Positions 47,334 to 55,894 of a stretch of DNA of 64,000 nt are shown here, in pieces. The stretch is from Rhodanobacter sp. C05. Lineage in GTDB: Bacteria > Pseudomonadota > Gammaproteobacteria > Xanthomonadales > Rhodanobacteraceae. Within the stretch, counting starts at the first letter, position 1. Every line of letters starts with the position of its first letter. The position numbers and the translations under genes are program-made. The notes under the pieces are model-generated. The model did no database searches. It saw only the letters and a program-made list of their open reading frames with translations, and was not told the origin of the DNA. The stretch covers positions 372,001 to 436,000 of the forward strand of contig NZ_MUNQ01000005.1 in assembly GCF_002001165.1 (NCBI RefSeq), read 5' to 3'.

Positions 47334-49748
47334 TTATTCGATTGATGGTGGGCCCACCACATGCAATGCGATGGTCGCGAATGCGCCATCGCCGGCCAGT
47401 GCGGTCACACGGTAGTCGCCAGTCGCCTGCATCAGAGTAAGCAGCATCTTGGCGTCGCCTTCGCTGCTGCCCTGCAGGCGGCCGTTGAGCAGCCATTGCA
47501 CCGTGCCTTGGGCGCCAAGTGCCTGCAAGGTCACACGTAATGGTTTGTTGCTGTTTGGCGCCTTGCGCAGGGTGACGCCATCGCTCAGCCCGGCGATGCG
47601 AATCGGCGCAGCCACATCAAGCGAATCCGCCGCACAGCCCGGTGCCAGTGGTGGCAGTGCCGAGCTGGTACGGTCATCCACACTCAGCCAAGGCGTAACG
47701 AGTGTCGGCCAGCGTGCCAGCTGGACCCTATGTTCATGACGGGCGTGACAGGCAGCGCTGAGACGCTGGCCCTGGTCATTCATCCGCAGACTGACCAGGC
47801 CTGAAGCCCACGCACCAAGATCGCGCTCGGCAAACGTAGGCGGCAACGCCTCGTCGAGTACCCATGCCGTGCGCCGCTGACGGCACAGGTTCGCCGGAGT
47901 GGCATTGAAGGCCGTGCCGAGCGGCCAGCAGATGTCGACCGCGCGCACGCTGGCTGGTTGCGCGGCATGCGCGCGGCCGCCACGTTGCGGCAATATGTCG
48001 ACGACCTGGAACAGCAGCGGCAGCGCGGTCACTGCGCCGTACTGGCCCGGCGATGGCGTGCCATCCGGCCGGCCAATCCACACGCCGATCGTCCAGCGAT
48101 CGGTGACACCGATCGCCCAGGCATCGCGATAGCCGTAGCTGGTGCCGGTCTTCCAGGCAACGGCGTCATGCCGATTGATCGTGCCTTCCAGCGGTGCGCC
48201 TTCAGCATCAGCGGGGTTGTGCGCGAGGATGTCGCGGATGATCCATGCCGCACCCGGCGACAGCATGCGCCGCGGCTGCATCGGTTGTTCGGGCGTGTAA
48301 CGCGGTGTGCCGGCAATGCCGCCGTTGGCGAATGCGGTATACGCACCGACCAGATTTTCCAGCCGGGTGGACGCACCGCCGAGGATGATCGACAGGTTCG
48401 GCTTGGCCCCATCCGGCAGGCCGAGGTCGATGCCGCCGTTGGCCAGTCGCGCCACGAAACGGTTTGGCCCGATCCGGTCCAGCACGTCGACCGCCGGTAC
48501 GTTGAGCGAACGCTGCAGCGCCTCGGCCACACTGACCGGCCCGCTGAAGGCCTCGTCGAAATTGCCTGGCTTGTAGCCGCCGAAATCCTGCGGTGCGTCG
48601 ACCAGCAGGCTTTGCGAGGTGATCAAGCCATCATCGAGCGCGAGGCCATACAGGAATGGCTTGAGCGTGGAACCGGGCGAACGCGGTGCACGCACCATGT
48701 CGACATGACCAAGCCGGATTGGGTCGGCGAACTCGGCGGTGCCGACATAGATGCTCGCTTCGAGTGTGGCGTTGTCGACCACCAGCAAGGCCGCCGATGT
48801 GCGTGCCGGCAAGCGCGCGAGATAGGTGGAGACGCGATCTTCCGCGGCTCGCTGCAGATCGGCATCGATGGTGGTGGTGATGCGCCGCACCTGTGGTTGC
48901 TGCTGGTGCAGTCGCTCGGCCAGCAATGCGGCGGACAGTGGTGCGCGCAGCGAGCGCGCGACCACCGGTTCGATCGCCGCGTCACGGACCTGTGCAGCAC
49001 TCCAGATGCCGAGATCGTGCATGCGCCCGAGTACCTTGTCGCGCGCGGTGCGCGCCGCCTCGGGATGACGATCCGGACGCAGCCGGCTCGGCGATTGCGG
49101 CAGCACGGCGAGCAGCGCGGCTTCGGCGCGCGAGAGCTGGCTGGCCGGCTTGCCCAGGTACGCCCACGAAGCCGCCTCGACACCTTCGATCGGGCCGCCG
49201 AACGGGGCGTGGTTGAGATACAGATCGAGGATCTGCGCCTTGCTCAGATGCGCTTCGAGCTGCAGTGCACGGAAGATCTGCTGCAGCTTGCCACCGAAGG
49301 TATGCGGACGAAACATCCCGGAGCCGGGCTGGATGATCCGCGCCACCTGCATGGTCAGGGTGGAGCCGCCGGAAGCGACATGCCCATGCAACAGGCCACT
49401 GGCAAGACCGCGCGCCAGCGCATACGGATTGACGCCCGGGTGACGATAGAACCAGCGATCCTCGTAATGCAGCAGCGCCGTGAGATACAGCGGCGAGACC
49501 TGCTTCGCGGCAATCGGATAGCGCCACACACCATCGCTGTCGGCGAATGCACGCAAGGGCGTACCGTCGCGCGCCAGCACCACGGTGCTGCCGGTGTCCG
49601 GCGCGGGCAGGTGCAATGGAAACAGCCGGTCGAACAGCAGCGCGATGAGCAGCAACACGAGCAAGGTGATTGTGATCGCGCGCAACCAGCGCCGCAGGCG
49701 TGCGCGGCGCAACGGGACAGGCATGGGTTCGGAAGACGCCATGGTCAT
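47334..49748 (-). CDS. pbpC: penicillin-binding protein 1C
   Basis: An 804-residue bifunctional class A penicillin-binding protein. One membrane anchor (about 18-40) is followed by a glycosyltransferase GT51 domain (about 65-235: EDRWFYRHPGVNPYALARG, then GGSTLTMQVAR). The transpeptidase domain has active-site Ser in SPGSTLKPFLYG, SLN in RSLNVPAVD and KTGTS. A C-terminal BiPBP_C domain follows, from about 720 (IRIAGLSDGVTLRKAP). ATG 49746-49748 was chosen; ATG 49742-49740 is nearby. It follows the alpha-2-macroglobulin gene by 56 bp on the same strand, the conserved yfhM-pbpC pairing. Confidence 0.96.
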   Translation of the reverse strand: MTMASSEPMPVPLRRARLRRWLRAITITLLVLLLIALLFDRLFPLHLPAPDTGSTVVLARDGTPLRAFADSDGVWRYPIAAKQVSPLYLTALLHYEDRWFYRHPGVNPYALARGLASGLLHGHVASGGSTLTMQVARIIQPGSGMFRPHTFGGKLQQIFRALQLEAHLSKAQILDLYLNHAPFGGPIEGVEAASWAYLGKPASQLSRAEAALLAVLPQSPSRLRPDRHPEAARTARDKVLGRMHDLGIWSAAQVRDAAIEPVVARSLRAPLSAALLAERLHQQQPQVRRITTTIDADLQRAAEDRVSTYLARLPARTSAALLVVDNATLEASIYVGTAEFADPIRLGHVDMVRAPRSPGSTLKPFLYGLALDDGLITSQSLLVDAPQDFGGYKPGNFDEAFSGPVSVAEALQRSLNVPAVDVLDRIGPNRFVARLANGGIDLGLPDGAKPNLSIILGGASTRLENLVGAYTAFANGGIAGTPRYTPEQPMQPRRMLSPGAAWIIRDILAHNPADAEGAPLEGTINRHDAVAWKTGTSYGYRDAWAIGVTDRWTIGVWIGRPDGTPSPGQYGAVTALPLLFQVVDILPQRGGRAHAAQPASVRAVDICWPLGTAFNATPANLCRQRRTAWVLDEALPPTFAERDLGAWASGLVSLRMNDQGQRLSAACHARHEHRVQLARWPTLVTPWLSVDDRTSSALPPLAPGCAADSLDVAAPIRIAGLSDGVTLRKAPNSNKPLRVTLQALGAQGTVQWLLNGRLQGSSEGDAKMLLTLMQATGDYRVTALAGDGAFATIALHVVGPPSIE

Positions 49749-49804
49749 GCTGGATCGATGGCGGGCAGCCACGAGGACGAGTCCGCGCGGCTGCCCGATG
49801 ATCC

Positions 49805-52800
49805 CTACGGCTCGATCACGGTCAGCTGCGCCGGCGTGACCGTGCCGATACCGCGCAGCGCCGGCCGATACATGTCCTCCACCAGCGGCGGCGGCACGGT
49901 ATAGGTCCCGGGTGTTACCGCACGCACCAGGTAGAACACGTGTGCCGCATTGCCACGGCGCAACCTCAACGCGGCGGCATAGCGGTCGTCGCGATATTCC
50001 TCGTGCACGATGTCGGCCGCGCCGGTGTGCTGGTCGAGGTTGATGCCGTCGATCACGATGCCCTCCCACTGCTTGGCGCCATCAAGATTGAGGTTCTCCA
50101 CCTCAAGTCCGCCCGGCAACAGGTCGGTAACCAGCGCGTCGGCTATGTCCATGCGCGCCTCGATGGTCAGCTCGACGATCAGGGTGTCGCCTTCCTTGAG
50201 CTGGTTGCCCGTCCACGGCTTGCCATCGGTCGTGAAGTAGCTGCGCCGCACGTCGACCTGGCTCGGATCGGCCGGCGGTGCCTTCTGCGGAATGCCGGCC
50301 ACATCAAGTGTGGCAAATACCGTGGCGGTGCCGACCGGCTGCACGGTGACGCCGGCGGCCAGCTCGGCCTGACTGAGCTCGCGTGTCCACAGGTGCTTGT
50401 CTGCCGGCGCCGACTCGCTCTTGCCACCGGCATTCACCGTGACCGCCAGCGGCGCATCCTTGGCCGCATCGAATGCGCGGGCGACGCGGGCGATCGCCAC
50501 CTGCTCCTGCGTGCTCATGTACGACCACGACCAGTGGTAGTACGGGATCTTCTGCTGCATCGCCTGTTCGCGTGCGCTGGCGTTGCGCGCCCAGTCGATC
50601 AGCCTGGCATCGTATTCGGGTTTGCTCATGCCATAGCTGTGGGTGAGTGCGACCATCATCGCCAGATCGCGCAGGTCCGAACCGTAATCGCCGACATACC
50701 ACGGCCGTTCCTTGCTCCAGGCGAACGCTTCGGCGATCGCCTTCTGCGCGCGGTCATTGTCGCCCATCAGCTTCAACGCGATACCGAGATGCACCAGCGG
50801 CAACGGCCCGACCAGTTTCTGCCGGTCGTTGTCGAAGATCGCGCGCAGCGTACCCAGCGGCGCACGGTTGACCCGCGCCAGCACGAAGCCGGAGTACGCC
50901 TCGTCGGCGATGCGCAGGTGATCGTGTTGCTCATAATCGTAGTACGGGTGGCCACCGGCAAGCAGGTCGTCGCTGAGGCGCTGCAGCGACTTCTGCAGCA
51001 CGTCCTGCGGCACCGCGAAACCGGCGTCACGCGCATCGAGCATGAAGTCGACCACGTACGGGGTCATGAAGGTCTCGATCGGGCTGGTACCACCCCAGAA
51101 GCTGAAGTGGCCGTTGCTGGCCTGGAACGAGGCGATCCGCGCCAGCGCTCCGTCCACTGCAGCCTTGCGCACATCGTCGCTCATCGCATAGACGCCGAGC
51201 GCCTTGGCCGTCTGGCCATCCAGGATAAGCGCCGCATAACCCTTGCTGGTGGTCTGCTCGATGCAGCCATAGGGATAATCGAGCAGATTGCGCAACGCAG
51301 TGTTGTACGGCAGCGGCGGCAACGTGCTCAGGGTGAGCTGGGCACGCACGGTGGCGGGAACAAGCCCTGCTGTCGCGCCGCCATCCAGGCGCATCGGCTT
51401 GCCGCCCTCGATCGCCATCGGCACGGTTTTCACCAGCTCCGGCCAGGCCGGGCGCACGGCAAACTCGAAATGCCGGTCGACCTTGTAGTCGTTGAGTTCG
51501 GCGTGGATGTCGACCTTGGCCACGGCGACACCGGCGGCGGCAGTTACCGGCATGGTGAGCGTGGTGCCCGCACCGTCCTTCAGCGGCACGCTGCGGCTGG
51601 CGTTGTCGATCGCGATCAGGCCATCGCCCTTCACCGAGACTTTCGCCACGCCATCCTTGCCGGAAAGGTTCTTCAGATCCAGGCTGATGCGCGCCTTGTC
51701 GCCGGCCGCCATCACCCGCGGCGTGCTCGGCTCCACAACCAACGGCGCGCGCACGACGATGCTGCCGTCGGCATTGCCGTAGCGCGCATCGGTATAAGCC
51801 AGTGCGGCGAGGCGCAGGCTGCCATTGAAGTCAGGCACATCCACGTGCAGGGTGGCCTTGCCTTGTGCATCGAACACGGCAGGGCCGGCGAACAGGTCGA
51901 CGATCTGCACCTTCGGATTCAATCGCGTGGCATGCGGCAACGCCTTGCCGCTCATGTCGCCGCCGTAGCGCAACTTGGCCTCGCTGCCATCCATCGCCTC
52001 GATGATGCGGCTGTACAAATCGTAGGCATCGATGCCGAGCGCACGCTTGGCGAACATCCATGCCCAGGCGTCAGGCACCGGATAGTCGGTGATGTTGATC
52101 ACGCCCTGGTCGACCGCCGACAGCGTGACGTACGCCTGCTTGCCGGCCAGACCGGTGGCCTGCACGGTGACCTGCAGCGGATTGCCCGGGCGCATCATTG
52201 CCGGCGCGTCGAGCTTGAGCGGTATGCGGCGATCGTTGCGATCCATCGTGACGTGCTCGATGCCCATCGCGCGCGCCGGCGTGGTGTGCTCGTCCGCCTC
52301 GCCACCGCGGAAAACCAGGGCCACCACGTAGACATCGTGGCGCTCCCAATCGGCAGTCACCGGGATCTCGAAGGTGGCACCGTCCTGGGCGTCGATGTTG
52401 CGCGTGTAGAGCATGTGGTCGGATTCGACCAGCAGTACGCCCGGCCCCGGATGCGGCGCGGTGACGGTGACCTTCATGGTGTCGCCGGCGCGATACCGCG
52501 CCTTGTCCAGCGCCAGCTTCACCTTGTCCGGGCGTGCCTCCTTGCCGAGGTTCTCGTCATCCCAGCTGTAGCCGGCGAAGAACGGGAAGGTGGTGGTGAG
52601 GTTGGTCTGGGGATCGAACACCTGCAACTGGTAGCCACCCCACTCGACCGGAAAGTCGACCTGCACGCGCTGGCCGGCTGCGACATCGATGTCCTTTTCC
52701 TCGATCAGCTGCAGATGCTGGTTGTTGGTGGATTTCCAGCTGTCGCCGTGTTCGTACAGCCAGTAGAAGTCGCGCAGCTCGCGTTGCAGGCGTACCTTCA

Positions 52801-54799
52801 GATGCGCGCCGGCCACCAGCTTGCCGTCGGCATTCGCGCGCAGGATCTCGAAGCCGGCATGGCCCTCGCTCTCGGCACCCTGCTTGGGATCGAACAACGG
52901 GCGTACGCCGACCAGTTCCGGCGCGGGCCAGTAGATCTTCTTCATCACCCGGGTGACGGCGCGACCACCGGTTTCGTACACACTGCCGGACAGGTTCACG
53001 GCCAGCGGCGCCAGCGGCTTCACGTCATCGGGCAGGTTGACGTCCTGCTCAAGCTGGCCTTGCGCGTCGAGCTTCGCGTCCACGGCATCGTCCGCGCTCT
53101 TCGGCAGGTCGATCAGCGGATCGCCGAAGAAGGTATCGGGCAAGGTGGCCAGCGGGTGCACTTCCGGCGCGATCAGCAGCTTGCCGGTGAAACGGTTGCC
53201 ATCGGCTGGCGCACCGTAGAGATAACTGGATACCACCTTCAACTTGAGCGGCTCACCCGGCATCAACCTCGGCTGCGGACTGGACATCTCCACCTTCAGG
53301 CGCTCGGGCAGGAACTCCTCGACGTGGAACGGGAACGCCTGCACCGCTTCCTTGCTGGCCGGGTCGAGGCGGAACTCCAGCTGCCACAGACCGGTCGCCG
53401 CATCGGCCGGGATGGCCTGGCTCAGGTCGAAGTAATTGAGTTCGCGCGGCTCGAGCCGCTTGTCGACCAGGCTGCGACCATCCGGCTGCTTCAGCCGCAC
53501 GAACAGCGACTGCTGTTTCATCGGCTTGCCGTCGTAATCGCGCAGCAAGGCGGAGGCATGCAGCGTCTCCCCGGGTCGATACAGGTCGCGACTTGACCAC
53601 GCGAATACCTCGAACGGCACCTGCTTGCGGCCGGTGATGTCGAAGTTGGAAACGTCCAGTGCCGGCCGGTTGAACGGCAGCACCGAGACGTCCTTGTCAC
53701 GCCGTGCGATCAGCACATCGGCCGGGTTGATCTTGTAGGCGATCAGCGCGTTGCCGCTGGCATCGGTGATCGCCTTGAGCTTGCTGCTGCCGCTGTCGTC
53801 ATCGATCTCCACCGCCACGCCGCTGAGCGGCGAACCATCACGCAGCGAGGCGACATGCAGCAACACATTGTCGCGATACACACGCAGATGCAGGCCCAGG
53901 TCGCTGACGAAGAAGATCGATGTATCGTAAGAACCCTTGAACGTGCCGCCCTGCTTGACCACGGCCATGTAGACGCCGGGTTCGGCCAGCTGCTTTATGT
54001 CCTGCACCGGCAGATAGGTCACGGTGCGTTCGTTCTCGTCGCCACCCAGCGTGTAGTGATTGGCGTAGACCGAATCGGCCATCTCGGTAATCGGGCGCTT
54101 CAGGCGACCGCCTTGTTCGCACAAGTCCCAGTTGTTGACGTCGTGGTCGAGCTCGTAGTTGTCGCGGTGCTTGTTGGCGGGATAGGCGCAGAACAGGTCC
54201 GACAGCGCGTCGTCGTGCACGTGGAAGAACTCCACGTCGGCGTCGTGCACGTTCACCGACACCAACGGCAGCCCGCGCGCCCCACGCGCCGGCAGCACAC
54301 TGCCGTGAGAGGCGAAGCCGACCGCCGCCGGCAGGTTGCCGGAGTACACGTCATGCTTCACCTCATGGCCCAGCGTGCGCCCATCGGCTGCCAGCAAGGC
54401 CGCCTGCATCTGTACCGCGTAATGCGCGTTCGATTGCACGAACGGAAAGCTCAGCGTCTTGCCGTCGTCCTGCAGGCTCCAGCTGCCGCTGACCACTTCA
54501 CCGTTCGGACCGGTCACCGCGATCAGCGTGTCGAACGCCTGGGCCGAGGCCAATGCAGCATTGAAGCGCAGGGTCAACGCGGTACGCGAATCGCTCGATT
54601 CCGAACTGGCCGAGACCAGCGCGAAGACAGACTTGGCTGCCCCGTGTGTCGAAGCACTGCTGGCTGGCGCGCCCTGCAGGGCCGGTCTGCCCTCCTCGGG
54701 ACCACGGTGACAGGCAGTGACGGAAAGGCACAGCAACAGCGAAACAAAGGCGCGCAGCATCGTGCGGCGCGAGAAGCACACGAACGGCAAACGTGACAT
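49805..54799 (-). CDS. alpha-2-macroglobulin lipoprotein (YfhM type)
   Basis: A 1664-residue bacterial alpha-2-macroglobulin, close in length to E. coli YfhM. It traps and inactivates proteases in the periplasm. The signal peptide has SRRTMLRAF, resembling a twin-arginine motif, and a lipobox VTAC with lipidation at Cys30. MG-type beta domains, a bait region and the thioester motif GCIEQ (reactive Cys1179) are present, followed by the alpha/alpha thioester domain. GGGAGAGG precedes the ATG at 54799. Together with PbpC it is thought to repair and defend the wall after breach of the outer membrane. Confidence 0.95.
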   Translation of the reverse strand: MSRLPFVCFSRRTMLRAFVSLLLCLSVTACHRGPEEGRPALQGAPASSASTHGAAKSVFALVSASSESSDSRTALTLRFNAALASAQAFDTLIAVTGPNGEVVSGSWSLQDDGKTLSFPFVQSNAHYAVQMQAALLAADGRTLGHEVKHDVYSGNLPAAVGFASHGSVLPARGARGLPLVSVNVHDADVEFFHVHDDALSDLFCAYPANKHRDNYELDHDVNNWDLCEQGGRLKRPITEMADSVYANHYTLGGDENERTVTYLPVQDIKQLAEPGVYMAVVKQGGTFKGSYDTSIFFVSDLGLHLRVYRDNVLLHVASLRDGSPLSGVAVEIDDDSGSSKLKAITDASGNALIAYKINPADVLIARRDKDVSVLPFNRPALDVSNFDITGRKQVPFEVFAWSSRDLYRPGETLHASALLRDYDGKPMKQQSLFVRLKQPDGRSLVDKRLEPRELNYFDLSQAIPADAATGLWQLEFRLDPASKEAVQAFPFHVEEFLPERLKVEMSSPQPRLMPGEPLKLKVVSSYLYGAPADGNRFTGKLLIAPEVHPLATLPDTFFGDPLIDLPKSADDAVDAKLDAQGQLEQDVNLPDDVKPLAPLAVNLSGSVYETGGRAVTRVMKKIYWPAPELVGVRPLFDPKQGAESEGHAGFEILRANADGKLVAGAHLKVRLQRELRDFYWLYEHGDSWKSTNNQHLQLIEEKDIDVAAGQRVQVDFPVEWGGYQLQVFDPQTNLTTTFPFFAGYSWDDENLGKEARPDKVKLALDKARYRAGDTMKVTVTAPHPGPGVLLVESDHMLYTRNIDAQDGATFEIPVTADWERHDVYVVALVFRGGEADEHTTPARAMGIEHVTMDRNDRRIPLKLDAPAMMRPGNPLQVTVQATGLAGKQAYVTLSAVDQGVINITDYPVPDAWAWMFAKRALGIDAYDLYSRIIEAMDGSEAKLRYGGDMSGKALPHATRLNPKVQIVDLFAGPAVFDAQGKATLHVDVPDFNGSLRLAALAYTDARYGNADGSIVVRAPLVVEPSTPRVMAAGDKARISLDLKNLSGKDGVAKVSVKGDGLIAIDNASRSVPLKDGAGTTLTMPVTAAAGVAVAKVDIHAELNDYKVDRHFEFAVRPAWPELVKTVPMAIEGGKPMRLDGGATAGLVPATVRAQLTLSTLPPLPYNTALRNLLDYPYGCIEQTTSKGYAALILDGQTAKALGVYAMSDDVRKAAVDGALARIASFQASNGHFSFWGGTSPIETFMTPYVVDFMLDARDAGFAVPQDVLQKSLQRLSDDLLAGGHPYYDYEQHDHLRIADEAYSGFVLARVNRAPLGTLRAIFDNDRQKLVGPLPLVHLGIALKLMGDNDRAQKAIAEAFAWSKERPWYVGDYGSDLRDLAMMVALTHSYGMSKPEYDARLIDWARNASAREQAMQQKIPYYHWSWSYMSTQEQVAIARVARAFDAAKDAPLAVTVNAGGKSESAPADKHLWTRELSQAELAAGVTVQPVGTATVFATLDVAGIPQKAPPADPSQVDVRRSYFTTDGKPWTGNQLKEGDTLIVELTIEARMDIADALVTDLLPGGLEVENLNLDGAKQWEGIVIDGINLDQHTGAADIVHEEYRDDRYAAALRLRRGNAAHVFYLVRAVTPGTYTVPPPLVEDMYRPALRGIGTVTPAQLTVIEP

Positions 54800-54935
54800 G
54801 AAAACCTCTCCCTAGGCTAGTGGAAGAGTATCGCCTGAATTCATGGCAGCGACGAGGCGCCGGCGGGGCGTACAGATTTCAGAATCGGGGCGCCATCGCG
54901 GCAACATCGCGCAAGACCATGGATGCCGCTTTCGT

Positions 54936-55811
54936 TCACACGCGCCGACCCAGCCAGTCACCCAGCTGCATCAAAACCTGGCTGCGCCCGGGTTCGGCTT
55001 CGTTGAACAGTTCGTGGTAGAGCGTGGAGAAAAAGCGCGTGGTCAGTTGCCCGGTCGATGCTGCCTTGCGGGCGAATGCGCGGCTGCCGGACGGATCGAC
55101 CAGTTCGTCGCTGTCGGCCACCAGCAGCAGGGTCGGCACTGACAGGCTGGCGGCATCGGCGATGCATGCCGGGCCGCTCTGGAAAATGAAGTCGGCCAGC
55201 CGCGGCGTGATCGAGCCGGTGCGCAACGGGTCATTGCGGTAGGTGACCGCCACCAGCGGGTCGTGCGACAGCTTGTCGAACTTCAGGCTGCTGCGCAGCG
55301 GCAGTCGAGGCGCGACGCGGTTCAACACCCGCGCCAGTCGCACCAGCCATGCCGGTTCCCAGCTGCGCAGTGCCGGCGAGGACAGCACCAGCGCCGGCGG
55401 AGTGATGCGTCCGTCCAGCACGGTACGCGCAGCGACCAGGCCACCCATGCTGTGGCCGAGCAGCAGCGGTGCATGCGGCAGGCTGTCGGCATAGTCGATA
55501 TAGACCGTGGCCAGATCCTCCGGCAGGTCGTCGGCATGACGCAGCGCGCCGCGCTGGCCCGGCGTCTGTCCATGGCCGCGCTGGTCGTAACTGCGCACGG
55601 CATAGCCGCGCTGGTTGAACCATTGTGCCAACAGTTCGTAGCGGCCGCTGTGTTCGGCCAGCCCGTGCACGATCAGCACCGCACCACGCGCCTGCGGCTT
55701 CGGCCAATCGCGCAGGAACAGCTGCTGGCCATCGGCCATAGTCAGCCAGGTCGGTATTGCTGCGCTGCCGGTACTGACGTCCCGCGACGCAAGCTGTACT
55801 CGCTGTGACAC
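54936..55811 (-). CDS. alpha/beta-hydrolase, monoacylglycerol lipase/lysophospholipase-like
   Basis: A 291-residue hydrolase of the Hydrolase_4 group. It has IVHGLAEHSGRYE, YDQRGHGQTPGQRG, nucleophile elbow GHSMGGLVA, an acid in VADSDELVDPSG and a catalytic His in YHELFNE. The expected substrates are monoacylglycerols or lysophospholipids in the cytosol; no signal peptide is seen. It lies upstream of the alpha-2-macroglobulin gene on the same strand, 136 bp apart, and downstream of the secreted protease gene. Confidence 0.88.
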   Translation of the reverse strand: MSQRVQLASRDVSTGSAAIPTWLTMADGQQLFLRDWPKPQARGAVLIVHGLAEHSGRYELLAQWFNQRGYAVRSYDQRGHGQTPGQRGALRHADDLPEDLATVYIDYADSLPHAPLLLGHSMGGLVAARTVLDGRITPPALVLSSPALRSWEPAWLVRLARVLNRVAPRLPLRSSLKFDKLSHDPLVAVTYRNDPLRTGSITPRLADFIFQSGPACIADAASLSVPTLLLVADSDELVDPSGSRAFARKAASTGQLTTRFFSTLYHELFNEAEPGRSQVLMQLGDWLGRRV

Positions 55812-55894
55812 TCGTTGCTTCCTCTTCCTTCCGGACTGCTTGACGTATACCGAGCCACCGGCGCCGCACAGGGTGTGCAGCGCCGGCTCAGCGA

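Noticed and set aside
49940..53596. Very long open frame (about 1200 codons) on the plus strand opposite the alpha-2-macroglobulin gene
   Set aside because: It is an antisense shadow produced by the GC-rich codon bias of the real gene. It has no recognisable protein motifs and no ribosome site, and similar long antisense frames occur opposite purD, topA, rpoD and others.
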